Below, one piece after another: positions 45,258-54,268 of a stretch of DNA of 64,000 bases. Source of the DNA: Zeimonas sp032027205 (GTDB lineage Bacteria; Pseudomonadota; Gammaproteobacteria; Burkholderiales; Burkholderiaceae_E). Each line of letters starts with the position of its first letter. The first letter of the stretch is position 1. The notes beneath the pieces were generated by a model. The model saw only the letters and a list, made by a program, of their open reading frames with translations, was not told the origin of the DNA and made no database searches. A program made the translations under genes and the position numbers. The DNA lies in assembly GCA_032027205.1 (NCBI GenBank), contig JAVSMN010000001.1, positions 1,426,001 through 1,490,000 on the forward strand. The letters run 5' to 3'.

Positions 45258-45935
45258 GTGCCTCGAACCGCGATCGAACGACTCGGCTTCGCGCTTCTCC
45301 TGGCGATCCCGCTGGCGATCGTCACGCTGTTCTGGCGCTTCGAGGTCGCGCCGAGAGGCGCGACGTCGATGACCGCGCGGCTGCCCGGTGCAGCGCAGCT
45401 GTCGGGCGGCGGGCAACTCTCGGGCGGCGGCGCCCAGCACGACGCGGCGAGCGACCCGGAAATGCAGCAGATGGCCGCGCGGCTCGCGCAGCGCCTCGAA
45501 CGCGAGCCGGGGGACGCGGAAGGCTGGCGCACGCTCGCGCGCACCTACTACGTGATGCAGCGCTTCCCGGAAGCGGTCGCGGCCTACGAACGGCTCGACG
45601 CGCTCGGCGCGCCCGACGCCGACGTGCTCGCCGACTGGGCCGACGCGGCAGCGATGGCGCAGGGTCGGCGCCTGGACGGCCGCCCACTGCAGCTCGTGCG
45701 GCGCGCGTTGGCCGCGAACCCGACGCAGTGGAAGGCGCTGTCGATGGCGGCCACCGACGCACTGGAGCGCGGAGACGTGAATGCGGCGATCGAAGGCTGG
45801 GAGCGCGCGCTAGCTGCCGTGCCCGAGGGTTCGGACAGGGCTGCATCGATCCGCTCCAGCCTAGAGCAGGCGCGCCAGTCGCTCACGGCGAGCGCCAACA
45901 ACGAGACGGGCGGCAACAGAAACGCGATCCGCTGA
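45258..45935 (+). CDS. CcmI/CycH-like TPR protein
   Basis: 225 residues from a GTG start one base after the mtrB stop. One N-terminal helix (LGFALLLAIPLAIVTLFWRF), a Gly/Gln repeat linker (QLSGGGQLSGGG), then TPR units (RLEREPGDAEGWRTLARTYY; FPEAVAAYERLDALG; NPTQWKALSMAATDALERG). The TPR part resembles the apocytochrome-binding domain of CcmI. Coupled to mtrB, it probably helps deliver or mature the multiheme cytochromes of this cluster. Confidence 0.82.
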   Translation: MPRTAIERLGFALLLAIPLAIVTLFWRFEVAPRGATSMTARLPGAAQLSGGGQLSGGGAQHDAASDPEMQQMAARLAQRLEREPGDAEGWRTLARTYYVMQRFPEAVAAYERLDALGAPDADVLADWADAAAMAQGRRLDGRPLQLVRRALAANPTQWKALSMAATDALERGDVNAAIEGWERALAAVPEGSDRAASIRSSLEQARQSLTASANNETGGNRNAIR

Positions 45936-45936
45936 T

Positions 45937-45955
45937 GCGGCGCGTCTCGCGCCGC
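45937..45955. terminator. GC-rich hairpin closing the conduit cluster
   Basis: GCGGCGCG/CGCGCCGC forms an 8-bp perfect stem with a 3-nt loop directly after the TPR gene stop and before the convergent creA stop. No T tract, so it is a probable but unproven bidirectional terminator. Confidence 0.45.
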
Positions 45956-45963
45956 CGCCAGCT

Positions 45964-46470
45964 TCAGCGCGTGCGCACCGGGATCGGCGTTGTCCGGTCG
46001 ACGGGCACCGTCGTCACCGAGTTCTGCGGCGAACCTTCAATCAGGCGTTCGGCGTAGGTGAGGTAGACGAGCGCATTGCGCTGCCGGTCGACCATCCGCA
46101 CGATGCGCAGTTTCTTGAACACGAGACTGATGCGCTCGCTGAATACCTCCTCCTGCTCGGGCAGCGGCTGTGCGATCGCGATCGGCGCGACCTGCGTGCA
46201 GGCGATCGACGCCTCGGAGCGGTCTTCGGCGACGCCGAGCGCACCCTTGATGCCCCCGGTTTTCGCGCGCGACACGTAGCAGGTGACGCCGCTCACCTTC
46301 GGGTCGTCGTAGGCCTCGACGACGATCTTGTGGTCGGGGCCGATCCACTTGAAGACCGTGTCGACCTCGCCGATGGGTTCGGCCGCGGCGACGAGTGGCG
46401 CGGCAACGAGCAGCGCCGCGGCACTGCAGCGCGCGACGCCGCGCCTGGCGAGGAAAGCTGCAATCGACAT
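45964..46470 (-). CDS. creA: CreA family protein
   Basis: 168 residues with a signal peptide (ARCSAAALLVAAPLVAAAEP) and the conserved CreA core: IGEVDTVFKWIGPDHKIVVEAYDDPKV, GVTCYVSRAKTGGIKG, EASIACTQ, RIVRMVDRQRNALVYLTY. The family is periplasmic and of unknown function. Convergent with the conduit cluster. Confidence 0.9.
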   Translation of the reverse strand: MSIAAFLARRGVARCSAAALLVAAPLVAAAEPIGEVDTVFKWIGPDHKIVVEAYDDPKVSGVTCYVSRAKTGGIKGALGVAEDRSEASIACTQVAPIAIAQPLPEQEEVFSERISLVFKKLRIVRMVDRQRNALVYLTYAERLIEGSPQNSVTTVPVDRTTPIPVRTR

Positions 46471-46509
46471 TCGTTCGCGCTCGGAGACAGGATTTGCGCG
46501 TGCCAGGCG

Positions 46510-47965
46510 TCAGGGTCGCTGCGCGCGCCCGCTGGCCAGCAGCGCGCGGACGAAGGCGCGCGTGTGCGCACCGTATTCGCGCATCAGCGGAACGACGGTG
46601 CGAACCATCGCGTCGCGTGCAGCCGGCCCGCTCTTGGTGAGTTGCGCGTTCAGGTCAACGCCTCGCGCGTCGACCCCAAACTCGAAATCGGGGTCGTCGA
46701 CATATCTGGCCGGCAGCGCCGCGGCGACCTCGCGGTCGAGCGCATTGGCGGACTTCGCTGCACGTTTCGCCACCACGGCGCGCGGATCGTCCTCGCCGAA
46801 CACCGGATGTCGGCCAGCGGCCGCTGCGCCCCCGGCAGCCGCGGCCGCCTGGGGATCGTCGCGGCCCTCATCGGACAGCGCGCGAAGCAGCGGCCCTTCA
46901 CCGGCAGCGCCTTGCTCGGCGACCACCGCCGTGCGCTGGAAGTTCTCCAGCGCCAGGTGCCGGTTCGACACCAGCGTAATCGCCCGCGTCTTCGCGCCGG
47001 GCGAGCCGGCCATGTCGAGCGCGTTGATCCACAGCATGCGCAGCGTGCTCACGCCGGGGGAGCACGCGCGCGTGGTAGGGCTGCGTCAGATCCTGGATGT
47101 AGTGCATCGCCCAGCCGGCGAAGCGCCAGCCCCAGTAGTCGTGGCCGGTGCGCAGCGCGTGCTGCGCCAGCGTGCGGTAGAGGTGAATCCGGTATTCGGG
47201 ATAGGTGCGCTTCAGGAATCCGGCCGCGGCATAGATGATCGACGACTCGTAATAGAAGCCCATGTGGAACGGCGCCTGCGTACCGAACGAGAGCGCCGGG
47301 TTGCCGAAGGGCTGCTTGCCGAAGCCGTACATGCGACCGTGCGGCGTGCCGTTGTCCTCCCAGACGCCGATGTCGAGCCCATAGTCGGGCTCGTCCGAAG
47401 CGGTGGCGCCGACGTCGAGAGGGGAAACGGACTCGCCCTCGCGCAGCGCGACGAAGGGCGAAGCGCCGACGGCGTCCTCGCCGTCGTCGTCGGCGAGCGT
47501 GCTGACGCGAGAACGGGCGAGCACCGGTCGATCGGTTGCGTCGTTCGGCGAAAGCCGCTTCAAGAACAGCGCGAGCCGCGCGTCGGGCGCGATGCGCAGC
47601 GCAGCAACGAAGCGGCGGCGCAGTTCGTCCGGCGTCTGCGCGCCTGCCGCGACGAAGCGCAGCGCGTCGGGTCGCGGCGGATACGTCGGCACGTGCTCGC
47701 GCGACCATGCTTCCGCGGCGTCGAGCACCGGCTCGAGCGCGTCGGCCTGCGCGGCAAGAAAAGCGTCGAGCGACTCGACGCGCACGGGTTCGAGCCGAGC
47801 GAACTCGGGCATGTCCTTCAACGCCGCCCAGGTGTCCAGCGCGTGGCCGCTCCAGGCGAGGGCCGGCGCGGCACACAATGCCACCGATGCGGACAGCGCG
47901 GCTCGAAAGAGCGCGAACGCCGACACGCAGCGCCGCGGGGGTCGACAGCAGGCAGGCCGATGCAT
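46510..47965 (-). pseudogene. Frameshifted phospholipase C/P1-nuclease-like protein
   Basis: The 5' frame gives a signal peptide, a mature start AWSGHALDTW and the zinc-site segment GWAMHYIQDLTQPYHA typical of the phospholipase C / S1-P1 nuclease fold. At a run of five C on the coding strand (47056-47060) the frame changes; removal of one C continues in frame as VLPGVSTLRMLWINALDM to a 180-residue C-terminal part ending at 46510. The two halves fit one protein of about 485 residues. This is either a recent inactivating +1 shift or a homopolymer sequencing error. Start near 47965 is approximate. Confidence 0.75.
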
Positions 47966-48005
47966 CGGCCTCAGGATACCGTCACCCGGAAGCAGTTGCG
48001 CCGAA

Positions 48006-48359
48006 TCAGCGGCCCCTGCCCCCGCCCGACCCCGCTCCGCCGGCTCCGGGGCCGACCCCGCGCCCGGCTCCGCCGCGACTCGCGGCATTGCCGCCACGCA
48101 CCGCCGGCGGCTCGTCGGGAATGGCGACGCCGCGCGCCTGCGCGCGTTCCTTCATGAGCTCGTGGTGTTGCGCGCGGATCTGCTCTTGCTCCTGCGCGGT
48201 TTTCGCCGCGCGCATCCGGTCGCGATACTCGTTGCGCTCCTGCTGGGTCATCAGCTGGCTGCCATAGATCGGCTCTTGCGGATCAGCCGCGAATGCGAGC
48301 GACGCCGGCAGCGACAACGCAGCCGCCAGGGCCGAAGCCATCAGTGTTCGCCTGTTCAT
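48006..48359 (-). CDS. Small exported Gln/Arg-rich protein
   Basis: 117 residues: signal peptide (RRTLMASALAAALSLPASLAFA), a charged helical region (QQERNEYRDRMRAAKTAQEQ) and a Gly/Arg-rich disordered tail (GGAGRGVGPGAGGAGSGGG). Similar small periplasmic proteins with LMTQQERNEYRDRMRAA-type helices are common in Burkholderiales; their function is unknown. Start at 48359. Confidence 0.72.
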   Translation of the reverse strand: MNRRTLMASALAAALSLPASLAFAADPQEPIYGSQLMTQQERNEYRDRMRAAKTAQEQEQIRAQHHELMKERAQARGVAIPDEPPAVRGGNAASRGGAGRGVGPGAGGAGSGGGRGR

Positions 48360-48495
48360 CGATACTCCTCGTGCTTTGACTTCGATCGTAGGCTCGCGAA
48401 ACGCACGCTGCCAGCGAGACACGATTGGGCATTGATGCAGGTCAGAGTCCCGACGATCGATCGCGCTTGCGACTTCTGCAGTCTCTTCGAGGGCG

Positions 48496-48945
48496 TCAAC
48501 TACTCGGCGACACGATGGGAACGCCCGTCGTCCACGCGGACGCGAGGAGTGCGAATGCCCAGTACACGCCGATCGCCATCTGCACGGCGAAAGCGGTGAA
48601 GCGCACCGTGACCGCGGCGGGGCTGATCGAGGCCAGGTGCACGAGCGATTGGAACACGCGCGCTCCCAGGAACACGTAGGCAAGCGAATCCGTGATCGCG
48701 CTGCGATCGGTGGCGAGCGCAGCGATCAGCAGGCCGCCGAAGATCGGCAGGCCCTCGACACAGTTCGCGTGCGCCCTGGCAAGCCGCTGCATGAAGGGCG
48801 AGAGGTTCGAGTTGTCCGGCGCGAAGCCGTTCGCGGGAACCCTCCCCCGCAACACAAGCTGCGTGCGAATGACCTCCATGAGCACGAGCAGTAGCAGCGC
48901 CCAGGTGGCGAAACCGGTGAACGCAACGAAACTCGGGGACGTCAT
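48496..48945 (-). CDS. MAPEG-family membrane protein
   Basis: 149 residues with four predicted helices and the MAPEG pattern: FATWALLLLVLMEVIRTQLVLRG, then RLARAHANCVEGLPIFGGLLI (the RxxNxxE-like glutathione-binding region) and ARVFQSLVHLASISPAAV. MAPEG proteins include membrane glutathione transferases and relatives of unknown activity. Start at 48945 chosen because upstream codons are not family-like. Confidence 0.85.
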   Translation of the reverse strand: MTSPSFVAFTGFATWALLLLVLMEVIRTQLVLRGRVPANGFAPDNSNLSPFMQRLARAHANCVEGLPIFGGLLIAALATDRSAITDSLAYVFLGARVFQSLVHLASISPAAVTVRFTAFAVQMAIGVYWAFALLASAWTTGVPIVSPSS

Positions 48946-49003
48946 CGCGGCCTCGATCGGAATGCAGGCGTTGCCGACGGACTCGCGCCGGTTCCACCAG
49001 TAT

Positions 49004-50416
49004 CTACCCGCCTCCGGGCCCCCGTGCCGGCGCAGCACTCGCTCCCACGAGCCTGGCCGCATTGGCTACAGCTGCCGCCCCGTAGCGCTTGATCCGCTCG
49101 CGGCAGTCGATCACCGTCGGGTGATCGCGATGAGTCCCGATTCTGCCGAGCGGATTGAGCCGCGACTCCTTCGTCCAACTCGCCAACACCGGGTGCTCGG
49201 CACGTGCGCGGTTCGCGGATGCCAGGAACGCCGACAGGAAATCGGCATTCGCGTCCCAATTCGCAATGGGAGGGCACAGGCGGTTCTTTTCCTCGTCGCT
49301 GGCCACCGTGGCCTCGACGACGCCCAGCATCGCGAACTGGAAGCACGCGAAGCTCCAGAAGAACGGCTGGACGACGACCCGTCCGGGCTCGAAGATCGGG
49401 CGCAGCGGAGCTCGTCCGAGCCCACGCGATGCGCAGTGAACGTGCACCGTCTTCTCGTTCGTCGGAACGGTGCCCTCGTCCAGGACGATCCGGTCGCGCT
49501 CGATCCGGCGCACGTGTCCCAGGCGGACGACATCTTCTATGCGGCGCAGGAGCTCCAGCTCGGCCTCGCTGATCACCGCGCCCCGAAACATCGTCGGCTC
49601 GACGCTGCGATCGACGCGAAGGAAGAACGCCTCGGCTTCGAGGCGTCGGAAAAGATCGTCGATCGAATCTGCCTGTGCCACCGCTTCGAACTGGAGCGCC
49701 ACGCCGCGGTACAGGTCGGGGAGAAGCGTGTGGGGCTGGTGAAAGCGCCGATTCAGCCACCACCCCTCGCGCGGCTTGATCCAGCGGATCGCGGAAGCGG
49801 GGACGTCCTGCTCCAGCAGCCATACGCACGCATCGAGCGCCGTCTTGCCGGCGCCGATGACGACGAACCGCTCCGGACGCTCCGCGATGCGTGCGATCTC
49901 GCCAGCGGGCACGCAGCGCACCCCTTCGGCCACCTCGAACGGAAGCGCCGCGGTGGCGGGAACGTCGCCCTCGAGGTACGTGGTATCGACAATCTTGCGC
50001 CGCACGTGCGCCTTGCGCGACACCTGCCCGAGCCGCGAAACGAAGCGACCCTCGTCCAGGTACTCGCTGCAGGGGAAATAGCGGACCCGGCCGCTGGGCA
50101 GGAAGCGGCGCCGCATGACGTGATCGAAGTAGGCCCGGATCTCGTCCGCGCCGGCGAGCTCGTAGTAGCCGGCGTTCGATCCAGCGACGTCGAGCGCGTC
50201 TTGCCCGAGCGGCACGGAGCCGACTCCGTAGAACGCCGACGGCTGATGCAGGCGCACGTAGGGATAAGCGTCGATCCAGTGTCCGCCGGGAGCATGGCGG
50301 CGATCGACGATCGTTACCGTGGCGTCGGAATGTTCGAGCAGCGCGTCGGTGAACGCCATCCCGGCGGCGCCCGCACCGACGACCAGATAGTCCGTTTCGA
50401 ACTCTGCATCGATCAT
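49004..50416 (-). CDS. FAD-dependent monooxygenase/oxidoreductase (FMO-like)
   Basis: 470 residues. N-terminal FAD motif YLVVGAGAAGMAFTDALLEH, HAPGGHWIDAYPYVRLHQPS like flavin monooxygenases, and a second dinucleotide motif FVVIGAGKTALDACVWLLEQ at about 185. The tail lists an Ala/Gly-rich end. Substrate unknown. A 66-bp internal segment (50113-50178, residues about 80-101) is repeated almost exactly at 52635-52700. Confidence 0.85.
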   Translation of the reverse strand: MIDAEFETDYLVVGAGAAGMAFTDALLEHSDATVTIVDRRHAPGGHWIDAYPYVRLHQPSAFYGVGSVPLGQDALDVAGSNAGYYELAGADEIRAYFDHVMRRRFLPSGRVRYFPCSEYLDEGRFVSRLGQVSRKAHVRRKIVDTTYLEGDVPATAALPFEVAEGVRCVPAGEIARIAERPERFVVIGAGKTALDACVWLLEQDVPASAIRWIKPREGWWLNRRFHQPHTLLPDLYRGVALQFEAVAQADSIDDLFRRLEAEAFFLRVDRSVEPTMFRGAVISEAELELLRRIEDVVRLGHVRRIERDRIVLDEGTVPTNEKTVHVHCASRGLGRAPLRPIFEPGRVVVQPFFWSFACFQFAMLGVVEATVASDEEKNRLCPPIANWDANADFLSAFLASANRARAEHPVLASWTKESRLNPLGRIGTHRDHPTVIDCRERIKRYGAAAVANAARLVGASAAPARGPGGG

Positions 50417-50518
50417 TCGCGGAGCGTAGTCGAATCCGAGGGCGCAACGATCCCTTGCAGGAGCAACGGCCGGCGTCGGAGTTCCGAAAACCCGCTGCGC
50501 TTCTTCGTTTCCTCAGCG

Positions 50519-51001
50519 TCAATCGCGACGTGCCGCCTCGATGGCAGCGACGTCGATCTTCTTCATCTGCAGCATCGCTTCGAACGCGCGCTGTGCGGCA
50601 GCGGGATCGGGATCGGTGATCGCCTCGGTCAGGGCGACCGGAGTGATCTGCCAGGACAATCCCCATTTGTCCTTGCACCAGCCGCAGACGCTCTCCTCGC
50701 CGCCGTTGCCGACGATCGCGTTCCAGTAGCGATCGGTCTCAGCCTGGTCGGCGGTGGCGACCTGAAACGAGAAGGCTTCGCTATGCCTGAACTCCGGCCC
50801 GCCGTTGAGTCCGAGACACGGGATACCCAGGACGGTGAACGAGACCGTCAACACATCGCCCTTCTTCCCGGACGGAAAGTCTCCGGGTGCGCGGTACACC
50901 GCGCCGACGGACGAATCGGGAAAGGTTTCGGCGTAGAAGCGCGCCGCTTCCTCGGCGTCGTGGTCGTACCAGAGGCAGATCGTGTTCCTGGCTGGTGTCA
51001 T
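50519..51001 (-). CDS. VOC superfamily protein (3-demethylubiquinone-methyltransferase-like fold)
   Basis: 160 residues from ATG 51001, which has GGGAGAAG at a good distance; an ATG five codons earlier is less well placed. TICLWYDHDAEEAARFYAETFPDSSVGAVYRAPGD-type start and GWCKDKWGLSWQITP-type end fit the PF06983 branch of the glyoxalase fold. Activity unknown. Confidence 0.87.
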   Translation of the reverse strand: MTPARNTICLWYDHDAEEAARFYAETFPDSSVGAVYRAPGDFPSGKKGDVLTVSFTVLGIPCLGLNGGPEFRHSEAFSFQVATADQAETDRYWNAIVGNGGEESVCGWCKDKWGLSWQITPVALTEAITDPDPAAAQRAFEAMLQMKKIDVAAIEAARRD

Positions 51002-51025
51002 TCTGACTTCTCCCATTCCGACGGC

Positions 51026-51610
51026 CTACGCATCCGCGGCGGAGCGCCCGAACGTGACCGCGGTCCGTACCTCTGCCGGAGTCGTTTCGAAGAGTTTGGC
51101 GTCCGGATGGATGCCCAATGCGTCGTTGACGGAAGCAAACGCCAGTCGAAAAGCAATGAAGGCTGTTGCCTCGAATATCTCGCGCTCCGACAGGCCGATC
51201 TCCCGCAGCGCGTCGACGTCGGATGACCTGGTGGCGTTGGGATTCGCCACCACCTTGCGCGCCCAACCGGCAATAGTTCGATCGCGTTGACTCAAATCGC
51301 CCCCTGCCGAGTCACTGATGACCGCAGCCGCAATGCCGGCCCCGGCCTCCTTCGAGAGAATCTTTCCCCACGCCAGCGAGCAATAAGAATCACCCAGTTC
51401 CGAAGCGGTTGCACAGACCATCACCGCGTAGTCACGATTGCTCAAGTGCGACTCGCTCATGAGCTGGTTTCGAAGCGCAACGAAGCCGTGGAAGACATCG
51501 GGGCGCCATGCCCAGGCGCGACTCAGATTCGTCACGTAGCCCTGGGCGTCGATACTCGACTGGTAGACGTTGGCCGTTTCGGCAGAGTCGGCGGGCCTGG
51601 CGATGAACAT
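51026..51610 (-). CDS. AhpD/carboxymuconolactone decarboxylase-like protein
   Basis: 194 residues. The helical core HLSNRDYAVMVCATASELGDSYCSLAWG lies where AhpD proteins carry CxxC, but here the spacing is C-x9-C, so a classical peroxidatic pair is absent. The C-terminal half has DVDALREIGLSEREIFEATAFIA-type helices. A peroxidase-related (YnjA/PA2844-like) role is possible. Start at 51610 with a CCGGAGA site; 24 bp before the VOC gene downstream. Confidence 0.8.
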   Translation of the reverse strand: MFIARPADSAETANVYQSSIDAQGYVTNLSRAWAWRPDVFHGFVALRNQLMSESHLSNRDYAVMVCATASELGDSYCSLAWGKILSKEAGAGIAAAVISDSAGGDLSQRDRTIAGWARKVVANPNATRSSDVDALREIGLSEREIFEATAFIAFRLAFASVNDALGIHPDAKLFETTPAEVRTAVTFGRSAADA

Positions 51611-51672
51611 GAGAAGTCTCCGGAGAAGATTGCGCACGCGAACCGCCTGGCACGGCGTTCGCGATGGAAGGA

Positions 51673-52482
51673 TCAGATCAACTCGAGAAAGCGTTGGATC
51701 TCGGTATTCACGACCTCCGGATGCGTGATCGGGCCCATGTGCCCCAGTTCGTCGAACTCCACGGCGCGCGCCGCAGGAAGTTCGGGAATCAGTATCCGGG
51801 CGACACCGTGTGCGGAGGCGGTCGAGCGCGTGCCGACCATGTACAGCACGGGCACGGCAATTCTCCGGAACTCTTCGATGCGTGCGGGCTCCGTGAACAA
51901 TGCGTGTGCCCACCTGCGGACGTTCGCGACCGAGTCCGCGATCGGTTGCCGGCGCGGCGACGGCGTATTCGCCCACGCGCCCGCACCCATCCAGTAGTCG
52001 ATGAACGCCTGCGCCGCCGCGTCACGATCGCCGGAATCGAGGGCGGCGGCTGCGTCGGCGACTGCGTTGCGAATGCCTTCCGCCGGGTTGGGGCGCGGAA
52101 GCGCAGCATCGATCAGCGCAAACAGCGTGGGCTCGTACAGCGCCAGCGCGCGAACTCGGTCCGGATACGTCAGCGCGAGCTTGAGCGCCACGGCCGCGCC
52201 ATAGGAATGCCCCACCAACGTGACGGGTCCCTGCAATCGATCGAGAAGAGCCGCGATGAGCGCGACCTCGTCGGCAAGCGATATGTAGCGGTCGGACGGC
52301 CAGTCGGGGCTCTTGCCCGAGCCGTAGGAATCCGGCGCCAGCACCTGGTATGCAGGAGCCAGGAGATCCATCAGCGCGCGCCATTGACTGGAACTGCTGG
52401 CGTTGGAGTGCAGGCAGACGACGGCTGCGCCGGCACCTGACTCGCGCACGAACGGTAGGGAAAGTTCCACGCGCGCTCCCAT
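51673..52482 (-). CDS. Alpha/beta-hydrolase
   Basis: 269 residues. Oxyanion region VVCLHSNASSSSQW, nucleophile elbow GHSYGAA with Ser at about 93, Asp in the LYMVGTRST region probably supplied nearby, and His in ELGHMGPITHPE near the end: a full catalytic triad pattern. Fold matches epoxide-hydrolase/ester-hydrolase types; substrate unknown. 62 bp upstream of the AhpD-like gene on the same strand. Confidence 0.86.
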   Translation of the reverse strand: MGARVELSLPFVRESGAGAAVVCLHSNASSSSQWRALMDLLAPAYQVLAPDSYGSGKSPDWPSDRYISLADEVALIAALLDRLQGPVTLVGHSYGAAVALKLALTYPDRVRALALYEPTLFALIDAALPRPNPAEGIRNAVADAAAALDSGDRDAAAQAFIDYWMGAGAWANTPSPRRQPIADSVANVRRWAHALFTEPARIEEFRRIAVPVLYMVGTRSTASAHGVARILIPELPAARAVEFDELGHMGPITHPEVVNTEIQRFLELI

Positions 52483-52563
52483 GGTCCGTGCAAGGCTTCT
52501 TGCCGCAGCTCAGCTGCCGTTCGAAGCGCCAGTTCGCCGATCCGGCGCCGTCGTGATCCCCGA

Positions 52564-52700
52564 TCACGCCGCATTCTCCTCCGCGCGACGCAGCGCGTCC
52601 CGGTACCCCTCAGGGCCGTGGGCGCGGCGGCGACGCATGACGTGATCGAAGTAGGCGCGGATCTCGTCCGCGCCGGCGAGCTCGTAGTAGCCGGCGTTCG
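52564..52700 (-). pseudogene. Duplicated fragment of the FMO-like gene
   Basis: 52635-52700 repeats 50113-50178 with one mismatch and encodes NAGYYELAGADEIRAYFDHV in frame, then continues to a stop at 52564 with an unrelated tail (RAHGPEGYRDALRRAEENAA). No start codon or upstream flavin domain is present. It is a remnant of a duplicated or recombined oxidoreductase gene. Confidence 0.75.
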
Positions 52701-52734
52701 GACGCCGATCGCGCCGAGGACATCCCCCGGCCGC

Positions 52735-53532
52735 TCACTCCTTGTACGACGGATCGATTGCGTCGACCCTTCTCACCAGTGCATCGAAAGCTGCCAGGCA
52801 GATCTTCGGTTGCAGCGCCGCCGCTTCCCGGTGCGCCTGCATCAGCGCGGCCTCAGCCGGGCGTCGCATCGGCCCGAGCGCTGCCGCTGCAACCTGAACG
52901 TCGCAGGCACGTTGCAGCAACCACAGCCACATGAACGCTTCCTCGAGGGTCTCGCCCCAGGTAAGCAATCCGTGGTTGCGAAGAATCACCACCCGGCGGT
53001 CACCGATGCTGGCCAGCATCCGCTGCTGCTCGTCCGGGTTGACCGTCACGCCCTCGAAGTCGTGATACGCCACTCGACCGCGCAGTTGTGCGCCGTAGAA
53101 CGAGTCGTGCGACAACCCGCCGCCCGAGCAGGCGACCGCGCTTCCGGTGGTCGTATGCGTGTGCATCACGCAGTGGGCGGCGTGAATATGACCATGGATC
53201 GCGCTATGCGTGACGAAGCCGGCGAGATTGACCGGATGGTCGGCCGGACGAACCGGCTGGCCCTCGAGGTCGATGGCAACGAGATTCGACGCGGTCACCT
53301 CGCTGTAGTGAAGCCCGAACGGATTGATCAGGAAGACCGTCTCGGGTCCGGGAACTCGCAACGTGATGTGATTGAAGATCGATTCCGTCCACCCGAGGTG
53401 GTCGAAGATGCGATAGCACGCAGCCAAGCGCACTCGCGCCGTGCGCTCCGCGTCCGTCATCGGGACGCTATGCGCGCCTGCCCGAGCGGCTTTCTCCAAA
53501 AGGAGGCCTTGCGGCTTCGAGGCGTCCGACAT
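52735..53532 (-). CDS. Class II aldolase/adducin family protein
   Basis: 265 residues from ATG 53532, which has GGAGG at the right distance. Metal ligands of the family are visible: THSAIHGHIHAAHCVMHTHT (His-His) and VVILRNHGLLTWGETLEEAF (third His), with substrate loop NHITLRVPGPETVFLINPFG. Adducin-like aldolases act on phosphosugars or decarboxylate; substrate unknown. Same strand as the neighbouring small enzymes. Confidence 0.88.
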   Translation of the reverse strand: MSDASKPQGLLLEKAARAGAHSVPMTDAERTARVRLAACYRIFDHLGWTESIFNHITLRVPGPETVFLINPFGLHYSEVTASNLVAIDLEGQPVRPADHPVNLAGFVTHSAIHGHIHAAHCVMHTHTTTGSAVACSGGGLSHDSFYGAQLRGRVAYHDFEGVTVNPDEQQRMLASIGDRRVVILRNHGLLTWGETLEEAFMWLWLLQRACDVQVAAAALGPMRRPAEAALMQAHREAAALQPKICLAAFDALVRRVDAIDPSYKE

Positions 53533-53557
53533 GGCGGCCTCCGGCAAAGAATTCAGA

Positions 53558-53983
53558 TCACTGCGGGGCAGCAGGTGCCAGACCGTACCGGGCCATCACC
53601 GCCATGAGCGCGACCTTGTCGGGCGGGCTTCCTGCGTTGATCACCTCGGCGACGTCCTTGAAGTACTGCACGCCGATATCCGGCGACTGGATGATCAACG
53701 CACGCGCGCTCGCCGAAAACGGATTCGCAAAGGCGTGCACGACCCCTTTCGGCGTGCTCATGCTCTCGCCCGGGCCGAGGTCGCGCGTTTCGTTGCCCGC
53801 CGTGTAGCGCAGCGTGCCCTCCAGCACGTACACGCACTCCTCGTTGTTGGAGTGACTGTGCGGCGGCGGCACGTTCGAGCCTGCGGGCACCGTCAATTCG
53901 AATACGCCGAGCCCGCCTGAGCGGGAGCCGTCGAGGATGTAGTGGATGCCCAATTGACCGACCTTCACTTCGGCAGTGCTCAT
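53558..53983 (-). CDS. Cupin-domain protein
   Basis: 141 residues from 53983 (GAGGGAGAGC site). Cupin motif 1 VPPPHSHSNNEECVYVLEGTL and motif 2 PGESMSTPKGVVHAFANP give the His2/Glu/His metal site. C terminus QSPDIGVQYFKDVAEVINAGSPPDKVALM resembles cupins linked to quercetinase-like or regulator-type small cupins. Role unknown; 25 bp before the aldolase gene. Confidence 0.87.
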   Translation of the reverse strand: MSTAEVKVGQLGIHYILDGSRSGGLGVFELTVPAGSNVPPPHSHSNNEECVYVLEGTLRYTAGNETRDLGPGESMSTPKGVVHAFANPFSASARALIIQSPDIGVQYFKDVAEVINAGSPPDKVALMAVMARYGLAPAAPQ

Positions 53984-54117
53984 GAGCTCTCCCTCGTCCA
54001 CGGCAGTCAGTCGGGATGATCGCGCCGCGATGCGGCACTTGCACTCGACTTCAGGAAATATTCTCCTCCGATCGGCGCAACGCGTCCGGCTAGGCCCGGG
54101 CTCGAGCATCCACCGGC

Positions 54118-54240
54118 TCATCCCGCTGCCGCGCGCTTTCGACCCGCGCCTTCAGCGCCCGAAAAATCCGTCAGCACGGCCCACACCCGCTCTGCCGACG
54201 CCTCGATCTCGATTTGCGTATGCAGGTTGTGAACGGCCAT
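54118..54240 (-). pseudogene. Truncated SRPBCC-domain gene
   Basis: A 40-codon frame MAVHNLHTQIEIEASAERVW... matches the first strand and helix of SRPBCC (START-like) proteins, which begin this way and continue for about 150 residues, but here it ends after LTDFSGAEGAGRKRA. The rest of the domain is missing, so this is the 5' end of a lost gene. Confidence 0.6.
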
Positions 54241-54268
54241 CCGACTCCTTATGGTGTTCCGGTCCAAG

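Noticed and set aside
42412..45372. A 986-codon plus-strand frame over mtrA and mtrB, and a 733-codon minus-strand frame opposite mtrB
   Set aside because: Both overlap genes with ten countable heme motifs or a clear barrel pattern; neither shows a domain of its own.
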